NCBI GenBank assembly: GCA_902540545.1
Contig: CACBMY010000004.1
Coordinates: 1-44,601, forward strand
Direction: 5' to 3'
Length of the DNA: 44,601 bases
From: an uncultured Pelagibacteraceae bacterium
Lineage (GTDB): Bacteria; Pseudomonadota; Alphaproteobacteria; Pelagibacterales; Pelagibacteraceae
Shown here: one piece after another, positions 19,384-28,820 of the stretch
Position numbering within the stretch: the first letter of the stretch is position 1
Layout of the letters: each line of letters opens with the position of its first letter
Made by a program: the position numbers and the translations under genes
The notes under the pieces: model-generated
Databases searched by the model: none
The model's input: only the letters and a program-made list of their open reading frames with translations
What the model was told of the DNA's origin: nothing

Positions 19384-20807
19384 TGAGTCAAGCAGAATTA
19401 AATATTGGTCCAAAAATAAAAGCTTTTAGAAGGCAGCTAGGTATGCAAGCAAACAAACTAGCCTCACAACTTAACATTTCACCAAGTTATTTAGCTTTAA
19501 TTGAGGGAGGTAAGAGAAAAATTGACGGGGAATTGCTTTTAAAAATTTGTGAGGAGTTAAGCATCAACATTAGCGATCTAACAAATAAATCAGATATCAA
19601 TATGGTCAACACAATTTCAGAATTGCTTGATGACCAACTTTTTGAAGATTTAGATATAGTTGGTCCAGAAGTTAAAGATCTTGCAAATAGTAATCCAAAA
19701 ATTGGTAAAGCTCTAATAAGATTAGGAGACATTTTGAAAAAAAAGGATCATGAATTGGTTAACAAAATTGAAAAGCTTTCAGGAAAAATTGTAGATAATA
19801 GAAAAAACTCATTTCCTGGAGAAGTAATTTCAGATTTTTTGCAAGAAAATAGAAATTTTTTTCCAAAACTAGAAGAATTTGCAAATCAAATCTTTGAACA
19901 AATAAAACAAAATAATAGAACAAGATATATTGCTTTATGTGATTATTTAAAATCAGAGTATAAAATTGAAGTACAAGATATAATTCCTGAGGAAGGAAAA
20001 CCCTTTTCAAAAATTTATGATAACAAAAATAGAAAGTTGCTATTGTCTGATTATTTGTCTTTGGAAACAAAGAAATTACATGCTGCAGCTCAAATTGTAC
20101 AAGAGGGAGCTAGTGATATAATAAATTCTTATCTTGATACTTTTAATTATCCAAATGAAGAGTCGAAAAAATTAACAAAAGTTGCTTTATTAAATTATTG
20201 CGGTGCAGCAATTTTAATGCCCTACAAATTATTTCACTCTGAATGTAAAAAACTTAAATATGATTTGGAGTTATTGCAAAATACTTTTGCAACTTCATTT
20301 GAACAAGTCACACATAGAGTAACATGTTTGAATGATCCAAAATTACCTGGGGTTCCTTTTCATTTTTTGAGAGTTGATGTCGCTGGTAATATTTCAAAAA
20401 GATTTTCATTGTCAGGCATTGAAATACCACGTTATGGTGGTGCTTGTCCTCGATGGAATGTGTATTCGGCTTTTTCTAGACCTGGTGTTATACAGGCAGC
20501 AGTAAGTAAAATGACTAATGGTGAAAAGTATGTATGTATAGCAAGAACAGTTGAAAAAGGTATAGGAAGATATGGACAAAAAAAAAGTATGTTATCTATT
20601 GGACTTGGATGTGAAGCCAAATATGCAAAAGATTTTGTTTATACGGAAAACTTAGATTTGAATGATAAAAAATCAGAGATACCTGTGGGGGTTTCATGTA
20701 GAACTTGTGATAGATTGGATTGTTCTCAAAGAGCTTTTCCGCCATTACATAAAAAATTTGATGTAGACATTAATTCTAGAGGAGTATCTGTATATGTCAG
20801 TGATTAA
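19383..20807 (+). CDS. XRE-family, ScfR/RamB-like transcriptional regulator (HTH + IrrE-like + DUF2083)
   Basis: 474 aa; N-terminal HTH LGMQANKLASQLNISPSYLALIEGGKRKI; middle IrrE-like region; C-terminal Cys-rich GVSCRTCDRLDCSQRAFPPL. Confidence 0.9.
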   Translation: MSQAELNIGPKIKAFRRQLGMQANKLASQLNISPSYLALIEGGKRKIDGELLLKICEELSINISDLTNKSDINMVNTISELLDDQLFEDLDIVGPEVKDLANSNPKIGKALIRLGDILKKKDHELVNKIEKLSGKIVDNRKNSFPGEVISDFLQENRNFFPKLEEFANQIFEQIKQNNRTRYIALCDYLKSEYKIEVQDIIPEEGKPFSKIYDNKNRKLLLSDYLSLETKKLHAAAQIVQEGASDIINSYLDTFNYPNEESKKLTKVALLNYCGAAILMPYKLFHSECKKLKYDLELLQNTFATSFEQVTHRVTCLNDPKLPGVPFHFLRVDVAGNISKRFSLSGIEIPRYGGACPRWNVYSAFSRPGVIQAAVSKMTNGEKYVCIARTVEKGIGRYGQKKSMLSIGLGCEAKYAKDFVYTENLDLNDKKSEIPVGVSCRTCDRLDCSQRAFPPLHKKFDVDINSRGVSVYVSD

Positions 20808-21342
20808 AAAACATATAGATTTTATAATTATATTTTTATTTGTCAGTACAAATAATGTGTATTCGGACAATTTAAATATATTATTTAAAGAATTGCTTAA
20901 TGCAAAAAATTTACAACAAGCAGAAAAGCTAGAGGATCAAATTTGGAATAATTGGACAAGACACCCAAACAATGATTATCTGACGAACAAATTAGAGAAC
21001 GGAACTTATTCCATGTACCATCAGCAGTATAGAATGGCATTAAAACTATTTACAGATGTGATTAATGAGGACCCAAAATGGGCAGAAGGTTGGAATAAAC
21101 GAGCAACATTACTATTTATGTTAGGGGATTATGAGAAATCGTTAGACGATATTGAGAAAGTTTTAGATCTAGAGCCAAGACATTTTGGAGCATTATCTGG
21201 ACGAGCACAAATATACTTAAGTTTAAAGGAATATGAAAAAGCAGTTGATGACTTGAGAAAAGCAAAATCTATTTATCCATTAATCAAAAGTGGAGAAAAT
21301 ATAAAGTTAATAGAAAAAATTATCAAAGACCAACAAATTTAA
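20794..21342 (+). CDS. Exported TPR-repeat protein
   Basis: 182 aa; N-terminal hydrophobic segment; TPR pattern WAEGWNKRATLLFMLGDYEKSLDDIEKVLDLEPRHFGALSGRAQIYLSLKEYEKAVDDL. Confidence 0.85.
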   Translation: MSVIKKHIDFIIIFLFVSTNNVYSDNLNILFKELLNAKNLQQAEKLEDQIWNNWTRHPNNDYLTNKLENGTYSMYHQQYRMALKLFTDVINEDPKWAEGWNKRATLLFMLGDYEKSLDDIEKVLDLEPRHFGALSGRAQIYLSLKEYEKAVDDLRKAKSIYPLIKSGENIKLIEKIIKDQQI

Positions 21343-22538
21343 TTATTCTTAGACCTTTTTTTTGAAATCAGCTGCGTTAATGAATCTACCATTAAATCTG
21401 AGGCTTTAAAAATTTCACTTGGTTTAAATTCATGTGAAATATTTTTTTCTTCATTTGTTTTATCTTCAATGACTATACCTTCGTCTGGAGAATTATCTTT
21501 AATATAAATTAGTATTAACCACTCATCATCAATTGTTTCATCCCATTTTATGAAAATCTCTCCAGTTTCAAATCTTCTGTCTATGCATCTCAAGATAGAC
21601 ATATGTTTAGTTATATATCTTTTATTAAGTTGAAAAACTAAACTATTCGCACTTCTATAAAAACTTTCAAGTGCAAACTCAATTTTTTGCCTAGCTAAAG
21701 TATACTCCCTTTCTCTTTGAAGTAATTTTGCTCTATCGTCTCCTTCTTGTGTTTCTACACCTAGCGCCTCAACTCGTTCTCTTATTTTTTGATCTCTTAT
21801 TTGTTGATATTTTAATTTTAGTTTTTCGATACGCTCTTGTAATCCTGAATAATCCTCTCTCTTTTCTCTTAAAGCTAATTTTTCTAGTTGTTCTAGTTCT
21901 TTTACCTCTCTTATTCTAAATTTTTCGATTTGTTTTTCTAATTTTAATTCTTGTAAAAATTTCTTTTGTCTCTCCGCCTGCTCTTTTCTTAGTATAGCCT
22001 GTTCTTTTCTTAAAAATAATTTTATATCCTTTGCTCTTTCTCTTTCTAATTTTTGTTCTTGTTTTAACTGGATTTCCTTTTCTTTTAAAAAAGCAACTTC
22101 ATCAGCTTTCTTCTGTTTCTCAATTTCGATTTTTTCTTTTTCTGCCTGTTCTATTTTCTCTAGTTTAATTTGTCTTTTTTCCTCAGCTCTTATCTCTTTA
22201 AATCGAATTAATCTAAATTCTATACTTTGAAAAAACTTTTGGATTAATTTATCTATTGCTAATAAATTAAAATTAAATTTGAAAGAAAACTTATTTTTTA
22301 AATCTTCCTCAAGTCTAACTGTTCTTGAAATTATACCCTTTTCAGGAATTATCTTTTTTTTAAATTTTTTAATTTTTCTTCTTTGGTTTAATCTAATTGT
22401 CGTTTTTTTTTTTAATTTAAAATTTTTTTTTTTAAATTGTGATTTTTTTTTTTTGAATTTGAACTTAGATCTATTTTTTAATTTTTTAACCTTTATTTTT
22501 AGATTTTTTTTTTTAGGTTTTTTTTTCTTTTTTTTCAT
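21339..22538 (-). CDS. Extremely lysine-rich, highly charged coiled-coil protein, unknown function
   Basis: 399-aa ORF; MKKKKKKPKKKNLKIKVKKLKNRSKFKFKKKKS... N-terminus, K/E/R/Q helical middle, distinct folded-looking C-terminus. Confidence 0.75.
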   Translation of the reverse strand: MKKKKKKPKKKNLKIKVKKLKNRSKFKFKKKKSQFKKKNFKLKKKTTIRLNQRRKIKKFKKKIIPEKGIISRTVRLEEDLKNKFSFKFNFNLLAIDKLIQKFFQSIEFRLIRFKEIRAEEKRQIKLEKIEQAEKEKIEIEKQKKADEVAFLKEKEIQLKQEQKLERERAKDIKLFLRKEQAILRKEQAERQKKFLQELKLEKQIEKFRIREVKELEQLEKLALREKREDYSGLQERIEKLKLKYQQIRDQKIRERVEALGVETQEGDDRAKLLQREREYTLARQKIEFALESFYRSANSLVFQLNKRYITKHMSILRCIDRRFETGEIFIKWDETIDDEWLILIYIKDNSPDEGIVIEDKTNEEKNISHEFKPSEIFKASDLMVDSLTQLISKKRSKNN

Positions 22539-22567
22539 TTAAGAAATACAGCTTTATCAGCTAATTT

Positions 22568-23755
22568 TTAATAAATATAGTCTCTAGTATTAGGAACAGA
22601 TCTTATATCTTTAGTTAGCTGAAGTTGAAATACAACTTGATCTCCCCATTTAAAAGCCATTTCACAACTTGTAAGATAAAATTCCCACATCCTTAAAAAT
22701 TTTTCGTCAAACATTTCTAAAACTTGATCTTTTTTTGATAGGAATCTCTCTTTCCAATTTCTTAAAGTGTGAGCATAGTGCATCCTTAAAATCTCAATAT
22801 CTGTAGCTATTAGTCCAGAATCCTCGATAGGCCTTGCTATTTCGCTTAAACTAGGGGTATATCCGCCTGGGAAAATATATTTTGTTATCCAAGGCTGTGG
22901 GTCTCTAGGTGGAAGATTTGATCCAATTGTATGAATTAGAGCTACTCCATCTTTTTTTAACATTTGAGACACTCTATTAAAATAGGTTTGATAGAACTTT
23001 TTTCCAACATGTTCAAACATTCCAACACTTACTATCCTATCAAATTTTTCATTCAATTGTCTGTAATCTATTAATTTGAATTCAACTTGATTATCTAAAT
23101 TTAATTCTTTAGCTTTTTCTTGACTATATTTTAATTGATTTTCTGAAAGTGTAATTCCTGTAACTGAAGCTTTTGTTTTTTTTGCAATGTCAATTGCAAG
23201 TGTTCCCCATCCTGAGCCAATATCCAAAACTTTTTGGTTAGGTTGTATATGAAGTTTTTTAATTATGTGATCGATTTTATTTTCTTGAGCAATTTCTAAA
23301 CTGTCATTTTCATTTTTGAAGTATGCACATGAATATTGTCTTTTTTTATCAAGAAATAAATCATATAATTTTTCTGAAATATCATAATGGTGTGCAACAT
23401 TTTGTTTAGATTTAACAATTTTATTAAAACTTGTTAAGTATTTTAAAGTTCCCTTTATTTTATTTAATGTCTTTCCATAAATATTAATATCTGCTCTTCC
23501 AATATTTTTGAAAGCTATATCAAGAAATTCTGTCAAAGTTCCATTTCTTAATCTTAAAGAACCATTTGTATACGCCTCGCCAAAATATAAATCTGGATGG
23601 AAAAGTAGTTTTTTATGCAATCTTTTATCTAACAACTGCAATTCTATAGGAATTTCTTTCACAGGCTTTCCTATAACATACCTGTTAGAATTATAATCTA
23701 TTAATATAAAGCCATCTTCTTTAAATAAATCATTTAAAAAATTTATAAGTTTCAT
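22568..23755 (-). CDS. cfa: Cyclopropane-fatty-acyl-phospholipid synthase-family methyltransferase
   Basis: 395 aa; VLDIGSGWGTLAIDIAKKT, VSVGMFEHVG, HTIGSNLPPRDPQPWITKYIFPGGYTPSL. Confidence 0.93.
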   Translation of the reverse strand: MKLINFLNDLFKEDGFILIDYNSNRYVIGKPVKEIPIELQLLDKRLHKKLLFHPDLYFGEAYTNGSLRLRNGTLTEFLDIAFKNIGRADINIYGKTLNKIKGTLKYLTSFNKIVKSKQNVAHHYDISEKLYDLFLDKKRQYSCAYFKNENDSLEIAQENKIDHIIKKLHIQPNQKVLDIGSGWGTLAIDIAKKTKASVTGITLSENQLKYSQEKAKELNLDNQVEFKLIDYRQLNEKFDRIVSVGMFEHVGKKFYQTYFNRVSQMLKKDGVALIHTIGSNLPPRDPQPWITKYIFPGGYTPSLSEIARPIEDSGLIATDIEILRMHYAHTLRNWKERFLSKKDQVLEMFDEKFLRMWEFYLTSCEMAFKWGDQVVFQLQLTKDIRSVPNTRDYIY

Positions 23756-24639
23756 TAAGCTGCTTTAAGGTTGTTTATATTAAAATTTAGTTTATCTAAT
23801 TCTGAAAAAAATAATTTTTCTTCATCTTTGGATAAAAGTTTTAAAGGTGGAATTAAATTTTTAAAATCAGAGTCTTCTGTGCTCATAAATGTATGCAAGC
23901 CTGAAATGAGATTATATTTGTCAAATATACTTCTCACCATGCAAAGTTTTTCGTTTGATGTTTGATTTAAATTATTTTTAAATTTATCATACACATCTCT
24001 TGCTAAATAAGAGGTGACATTCGTTGTTGCTGTAATAATACCTGAACATCCTAATTCTAGGCCCTTCAATAACTTACTTTCAGATCCAGGCATGACAGAA
24101 AAATTTTCAATCTTTAAATTTTCATATAAGTTGTAACTACTATCCTTTACTCCGAGAACATTTTTAGGAAAGCTTTCTGCTAACTTTGAAACGCATTCTA
24201 TGCTAAATTTATATCCAGATAGCTTTTCAAAATTATATAAAATTATTCTACAATCTTTGACATTTTCTATTAATTTGGAGTAAAAATTTAAAACATCATC
24301 ATCGTTATATTTATAGTATGCTGGTGGCATAATTAAAAAATTTTCAAAGCCAATTGATTTTGAAATATTAAGCAAATTAATATTATCTCCCAACGAATTT
24401 AGTCCAGTTCCAATAATAAATTTATCTCTATATTTGCTTTTAGGTAAAATATTAATGAGTTTAATTTTCTCGCTTAACGAAATTAATTGAGATTGGCCTG
24501 TGCTGCCAAAAAATATTACTCCATGGCAACCTTTTTCAATTAGATTTTCAGCATGTTTTAATGTTTTTTCGCAATCTAACTGTAAATTATTATCAAGTAT
24601 AGAAAGGCTTGCCGCATAAATACCATTGAAATATCCCAT
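23755..24639 (-). CDS. Dihydrodipicolinate synthase/N-acetylneuraminate lyase family protein
   Basis: 294 aa; GVIFFGSTGQSQLISLSEK, ILYNF, GVKDSS (Schiff-base Lys). 1-nt overlap with cfa. Confidence 0.85.
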   Translation of the reverse strand: MGYFNGIYAASLSILDNNLQLDCEKTLKHAENLIEKGCHGVIFFGSTGQSQLISLSEKIKLINILPKSKYRDKFIIGTGLNSLGDNINLLNISKSIGFENFLIMPPAYYKYNDDDVLNFYSKLIENVKDCRIILYNFEKLSGYKFSIECVSKLAESFPKNVLGVKDSSYNLYENLKIENFSVMPGSESKLLKGLELGCSGIITATTNVTSYLARDVYDKFKNNLNQTSNEKLCMVRSIFDKYNLISGLHTFMSTEDSDFKNLIPPLKLLSKDEEKLFFSELDKLNFNINNLKAA

Positions 24640-24687
24640 ACCAAAAATTTATATAAAAATATAAAATAGTAAAGGTTTTAAAAATAC

Positions 24688-25647
24688 ATGAAAATCTTAG
24701 CAATTCAAAACAGGATGGGAATTGGTGATATGGTAATATTTCTTCCATACATAGAAGCCGTTGCAAAAAAATATAACTGTCAAGTAACTTTATTAGTAAA
24801 AGAAAATTCAAAAGCTGAACACTTAATTAAAGATAATAAATACATTAATGAAATTATTATTTTAAAAAGAGATCGAACTAAGAAAAGTTTGCACGACGGA
24901 TTGAACGGATTTTTTCGACTAGTTTCTGATATTAAAAAATATCAATTTGATAAAGTGCTAATTTTTAATTCTTCACTTAGATATAAGTTAGTTTGTAAGT
25001 TTGCAGGAATTAATGATATTTATCAATACCCATTATTTAAAAAGAAAAATCAGCATATTATAGAAGCTGCTAATAAATTATTAAAAAATAATTTTAATCT
25101 AGAAATTAAAAGTGACCCAGTTATCGATGTTAAAGATGAAAATGTTCAAAAGATAAAGTTAAAATTTAACTTTAGTGATGAGGTGAAAAATATATTGTTA
25201 GGAATTGGTGGATCGGGACCAACAAAAAGAATTCCGCCAAAAATATTTGTAGAATTTATGGATTTATGTTTAAAAAATTTTAAATGCAGATTTTTTTTAG
25301 CTACGGGTAACAAAAATGAAGAAATTGAAATTATGAACGAAATTTTAAGTTACCATAAGAATTTATGTACTCCATTAAATGAACTTAGTATTTCTGAAAC
25401 TTTACCTATAATAAAAAATTGCAATATTGCTGTTTGTAATGACTCAAGTTTCAGCCATTTATCTGCGGGGTTAGGAAAACCAACTATTGTTTTAATGTCA
25501 GATACCCCACTAATATATGGAAGTTATAGTTCCAAAATGCATCCTCTTATACCAGATGGTAAAGAGAATGTTACTCATGGAACGGAGGGTAAGGAGCAAA
25601 TAAATCCGTTAAAAATCTTTGAGAAATTTCAAATCTTAATTAGCTAA
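24688..25647 (+). CDS. Glycosyltransferase family 9 (heptosyltransferase-like)
   Basis: 319 aa; MKILAIQNRMGIGDMVIFLPYIEAVAKKY, LLGIGGSGPTKRIPP, CNDSSFSHLSAGLGKPTIVL. Confidence 0.85.
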   Translation: MKILAIQNRMGIGDMVIFLPYIEAVAKKYNCQVTLLVKENSKAEHLIKDNKYINEIIILKRDRTKKSLHDGLNGFFRLVSDIKKYQFDKVLIFNSSLRYKLVCKFAGINDIYQYPLFKKKNQHIIEAANKLLKNNFNLEIKSDPVIDVKDENVQKIKLKFNFSDEVKNILLGIGGSGPTKRIPPKIFVEFMDLCLKNFKCRFFLATGNKNEEIEIMNEILSYHKNLCTPLNELSISETLPIIKNCNIAVCNDSSFSHLSAGLGKPTIVLMSDTPLIYGSYSSKMHPLIPDGKENVTHGTEGKEQINPLKIFEKFQILIS

Positions 25648-26149
25648 TATTTTTAATAACGTTCTCTTTAGCTTCATTTACCAATGTTGCAATATTATTT
25701 AATTCTGGACTTCTATCAGGATGTATTTTTTTCATTATTTTTTTATAAGATCTCAATACTTCGTCTTTTGTATATTTTTTTTTGGGGTCTAAATTTAAAA
25801 TTCTATAAGATTCATCAATAGACATTGCTTGGGATGAAACGTTTTGGTTAAATTGGTTAAAATTAAACCTTCCAGAATTTTTCAATACTCTTAAAAGGCC
25901 CCATAATCTAAACAATTGAAATAACGAAATACCAGCCTTTGTCTTTATTAATGGCAAAATGGCCAACATAAAAGGTAAAGAAAAAATGTACCTTCCAGCA
26001 TATGCCATTATTACCGCTAACAATATTGAAGAAATTATAATAAATGTTCTTACAAATTTTGATATTTTTTTTGTTGAAGTTTTGGCAAACCAATTGAGTA
26101 AAATATAAAGAATTATAAAGATAATTAGTATTGCAAAAAAAATATTCAT
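25640..26149 (-). CDS. Membrane-anchored J-domain protein (TIM14-like architecture)
   Basis: 169 aa; N-terminal TM segments; YRILNLDPKKKYTKDEVLRSYKKIMKKIHPDRSPE at C-terminus. Confidence 0.85.
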   Translation of the reverse strand: MNIFFAILIIFIILYILLNWFAKTSTKKISKFVRTFIIISSILLAVIMAYAGRYIFSLPFMLAILPLIKTKAGISLFQLFRLWGLLRVLKNSGRFNFNQFNQNVSSQAMSIDESYRILNLDPKKKYTKDEVLRSYKKIMKKIHPDRSPELNNIATLVNEAKENVIKNIS

Positions 26150-26166
26150 AAATTAATTAAATTTAA

Positions 26167-28248
26167 ATGAAAATACCACAGCTTAAAAAAAAACCAGAAT
26201 TAAAATCTTGTCACAACGTAACCTGGGAAGACGATTATAGTTGGATACATCAGGAAAACATACTTGAGGTATTGAAAGATAGTTCAAAATTATTACCAGA
26301 GGTTAGAAAATATCTTGAGGATGAAAATGATTATTTTAGTCATCAAATGTCAGATACAAAGGAAATTCAAAAAGTATTATTTGATGAGATAAAAGGTAGA
26401 ATTAAACTTGATGATGAGTCTCTTCCATTTAAAGATGTAAGATATAGCTATTGGACAAAAACAACAACAAAAGGAAACTATTCTATAAAGCTAAGAAAAA
26501 AAATTGACTCTGATGAAATAGAGGAAATTTGGAATGGTGATTTGGAAAAAGAAAAGCTTAAAACAGAGTATTTTGGGCTTGGAGACTTAGAGGTAAGTTA
26601 TAATGATAAATTATTAGCTTACTCCCTAGATTTAAAAGGATCTGAATATTACACCATACATATAAGAGATATTAAAAATAAAAATCAAATTGGTGAAAAA
26701 ATTGAAAATACTAGTGGCGGAATAACATTTAGCTTAGATGATAAATATATATTTTACTCAAAGCTTGATGACAATCATAGACCGAGAGAAATTTATAGGC
26801 ACGAAATTGGAACTCCTACTAGTAAAGACATTCTTATCTTTAGAGAAGAAAGTGAAGCTTTTACTGTAGGCATAGGACTAAGCTCTGATGAGAAGTATTT
26901 TTTTATTGCGTCATCTGATCATAATACCTCAGAACAGTACTATTTTAAATCAGATGAAATAATTCCAAAACCAAAATTGATTGATAAAAGAAAAAGAGGG
27001 ATAATTTATTCAGTTAATTCATGGAATGGTAATTTCTATAAACACACAAATGAAGATGCAGAAGATTTTAAAATTGAAAAAACAAATAATTTAGAAAAAA
27101 AGATCTGGGAAACATTTATACCTGCACGAGAAGAGGTTTTAATCGGTGGATTAATTTTCTTAGATAATTGGATTATAAGATCTGAAACTTCTAATGCATT
27201 ATCAAAATTAATATTAAGAAATCCAAAAAATAATGAAGAAGAAGAAATATTTTTTTCAGATGAAAAAGTTATAGTACCCGGTGTTTCGTTAACCCAAAGA
27301 AATAGAAATACTGATACCGTTTATCTATCATATTCATCACCAAAAACTCCTGGAAGGACTTACTTATACAATCTTAAAACAAAAGAGAAAAAATTAGTTA
27401 AAGAGCAAGAGATTCCTAGTGGCCATAATTCTGATGATTATATAGTTGAAAGATTAGAGTGTGCCTCTCATGATGGAAGGATGGTTCCTCTTACAATAAC
27501 AAGACATAAAAAAACTAAATTAGATGGTTCAGCAAAATTATTGTTATATGGATACGGATCATACGGTAGTTCTATGTCACCAAGCTTTTCTTCAACCAGA
27601 ATAAGTCTAATAGATCGAGATATTATATGGGTAACTTCTCATATTAGAGGCGGTATGGAAAAAGGAATGAAATGGTGGAAAGAGGGAAAATTATTAAACA
27701 AAAAAAATACATTTGAAGATTACATTGCTTCTGCAAAATTTTTAATTGAAAAAAAGTTTACGTCTAAAGGTAATATTATTGGAATGGGTGGATCTGCTGG
27801 AGGTCTTTTAATGGGAGCCGTTGTTAACCAAGCGCCTGATTTATTTTTGGGTATTGTTATGGCTGTTCCTTTCGTTGACTCTTTGACCACGAACCTAGAC
27901 CATTCGTTACCATTAACAGTCGGCGAATTTGATGAATTTGGAAATGCTAAAGATAAAAAAGAACACTTTGATTACATATTTTCATATGCACCTTATAACA
28001 ATATTAAAAAGATGGATTACCCAAACATTTTGATAACAACAAGTCTTAGTGATAACAGGGTATTATTTGATGAGCCAGCAAAATTTACTGCAAAATTAAG
28101 GGATTACAAAACGGACAACAATTTACTTTTATTAAAAACAGAAATGAATGCAGGTCATGGAGGAAAGTCTGGAAGAGATGGAGCAATTGAGGAGATTGCA
28201 GTTGACTACGCATTCGCTTTGAAAATAGCTGGAAAATTAAATACTTGA
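26167..28248 (+). CDS. ptrB: Oligopeptidase B (S9A prolyl oligopeptidase family)
   Basis: 693 aa; YGYGSYG, HIRGGMEKGMKWWKEGK, GMGGSAGGLLMG nucleophile elbow, MNAGHGGKSGR catalytic His. Confidence 0.93.
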   Translation: MKIPQLKKKPELKSCHNVTWEDDYSWIHQENILEVLKDSSKLLPEVRKYLEDENDYFSHQMSDTKEIQKVLFDEIKGRIKLDDESLPFKDVRYSYWTKTTTKGNYSIKLRKKIDSDEIEEIWNGDLEKEKLKTEYFGLGDLEVSYNDKLLAYSLDLKGSEYYTIHIRDIKNKNQIGEKIENTSGGITFSLDDKYIFYSKLDDNHRPREIYRHEIGTPTSKDILIFREESEAFTVGIGLSSDEKYFFIASSDHNTSEQYYFKSDEIIPKPKLIDKRKRGIIYSVNSWNGNFYKHTNEDAEDFKIEKTNNLEKKIWETFIPAREEVLIGGLIFLDNWIIRSETSNALSKLILRNPKNNEEEEIFFSDEKVIVPGVSLTQRNRNTDTVYLSYSSPKTPGRTYLYNLKTKEKKLVKEQEIPSGHNSDDYIVERLECASHDGRMVPLTITRHKKTKLDGSAKLLLYGYGSYGSSMSPSFSSTRISLIDRDIIWVTSHIRGGMEKGMKWWKEGKLLNKKNTFEDYIASAKFLIEKKFTSKGNIIGMGGSAGGLLMGAVVNQAPDLFLGIVMAVPFVDSLTTNLDHSLPLTVGEFDEFGNAKDKKEHFDYIFSYAPYNNIKKMDYPNILITTSLSDNRVLFDEPAKFTAKLRDYKTDNNLLLLKTEMNAGHGGKSGRDGAIEEIAVDYAFALKIAGKLNT

Positions 28249-28249
28249 T

Positions 28250-28278
28250 ATTGAAATATCAAAATTAATTACCATATA
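28250..28278 (+). promoter_or_regulatory. Candidate sigma-32-type promoter of hsp20
   Basis: ATTGAAA (28250-28256), 15-nt spacer, CCATATA (28272-28278). Confidence 0.4.
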
Positions 28279-28284
28279 AACCTC

Positions 28285-28341
28285 GTTAGTCGCCTAATGG
28301 GGCTAGCAATAAATAAACTTGCTTAAATAAAGGAGGATAAT
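28285..28341 (+). promoter_or_regulatory. Structured hsp20 5'UTR with possible ROSE-like SD-occluding hairpin
   Basis: Hairpin 1 GTTAG(28285-28289)/CTAGC(28303-28307); hairpin 2 CTTGCT(28318-28323)/AGGAGG(28331-28336) pairs the SD with a G.G opposition, as in ROSE elements. Confidence 0.4.
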
Positions 28342-28788
28342 ATGACAAGTAAGGATCTATCAATTTTTAATTCACTTCGGCCTTTCTCAATTGGTTTTGA
28401 CGATATGTTTGACCAATTCGAAAGCATGTTAGGCAATGGTGGTTTAAGTATGCAATCAAACTACCCACCTTACAACATAAGAAGAACTGGCAAAGATAAC
28501 TACTCAATTGAGGTTGCTTTAGCTGGTTTTAATAAAAAAGATGTTGAGGTAGAGTTTGAAGATAATCTATTAACTGTAAGAACTAAACAAGTTGATAGAA
28601 GTGAAAACAAAAACCAAGATGGGGAGATAATCCACAAAGGTATATCGCAAAGACAATTTGCGAGATCATTTACAATTGCTGATGATGTAAAAGTGAATGG
28701 TGCAGAGTTAAAAGATGGTCTTTTAACAATTGCATGTGAAAGGATTATTCCGGACCATAAAAAAAAGAAACTTATTGAAATTAAATAA
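28342..28788 (+). CDS. Hsp20 small heat-shock protein
   Basis: 148 aa; SNYPPYNIRRTGKDNYSIEVALAGFNKKDVEVEFEDNLLTV (IbpA-like alpha-crystallin domain). Confidence 0.95.
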   Translation: MTSKDLSIFNSLRPFSIGFDDMFDQFESMLGNGGLSMQSNYPPYNIRRTGKDNYSIEVALAGFNKKDVEVEFEDNLLTVRTKQVDRSENKNQDGEIIHKGISQRQFARSFTIADDVKVNGAELKDGLLTIACERIIPDHKKKKLIEIK

Positions 28789-28796
28789 GCACCTTG

Positions 28797-28819
28797 CTTG
28801 TGGGGCTAGTCCCCACAAG
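28797..28819. terminator. Perfect hairpin between convergent hsp20 and lipoprotein genes
   Basis: CTTGTGGGG-CTAGT-CCCCACAAG, 9-bp perfect stem; no strong T-tract. Confidence 0.65.
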
Positions 28820-28820
28820 A

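Noticed and set aside
19487-20620. Minus-strand ORFs opposite the ScfR-like gene (19487, 19759, 20432)
   Set aside because: Antisense of a convincing regulator; composition consistent with mirror ORFs.
22279-22542. Phe-rich 87-aa + strand ORF
   Set aside because: Direct mirror of the poly-Lys segment; low complexity.
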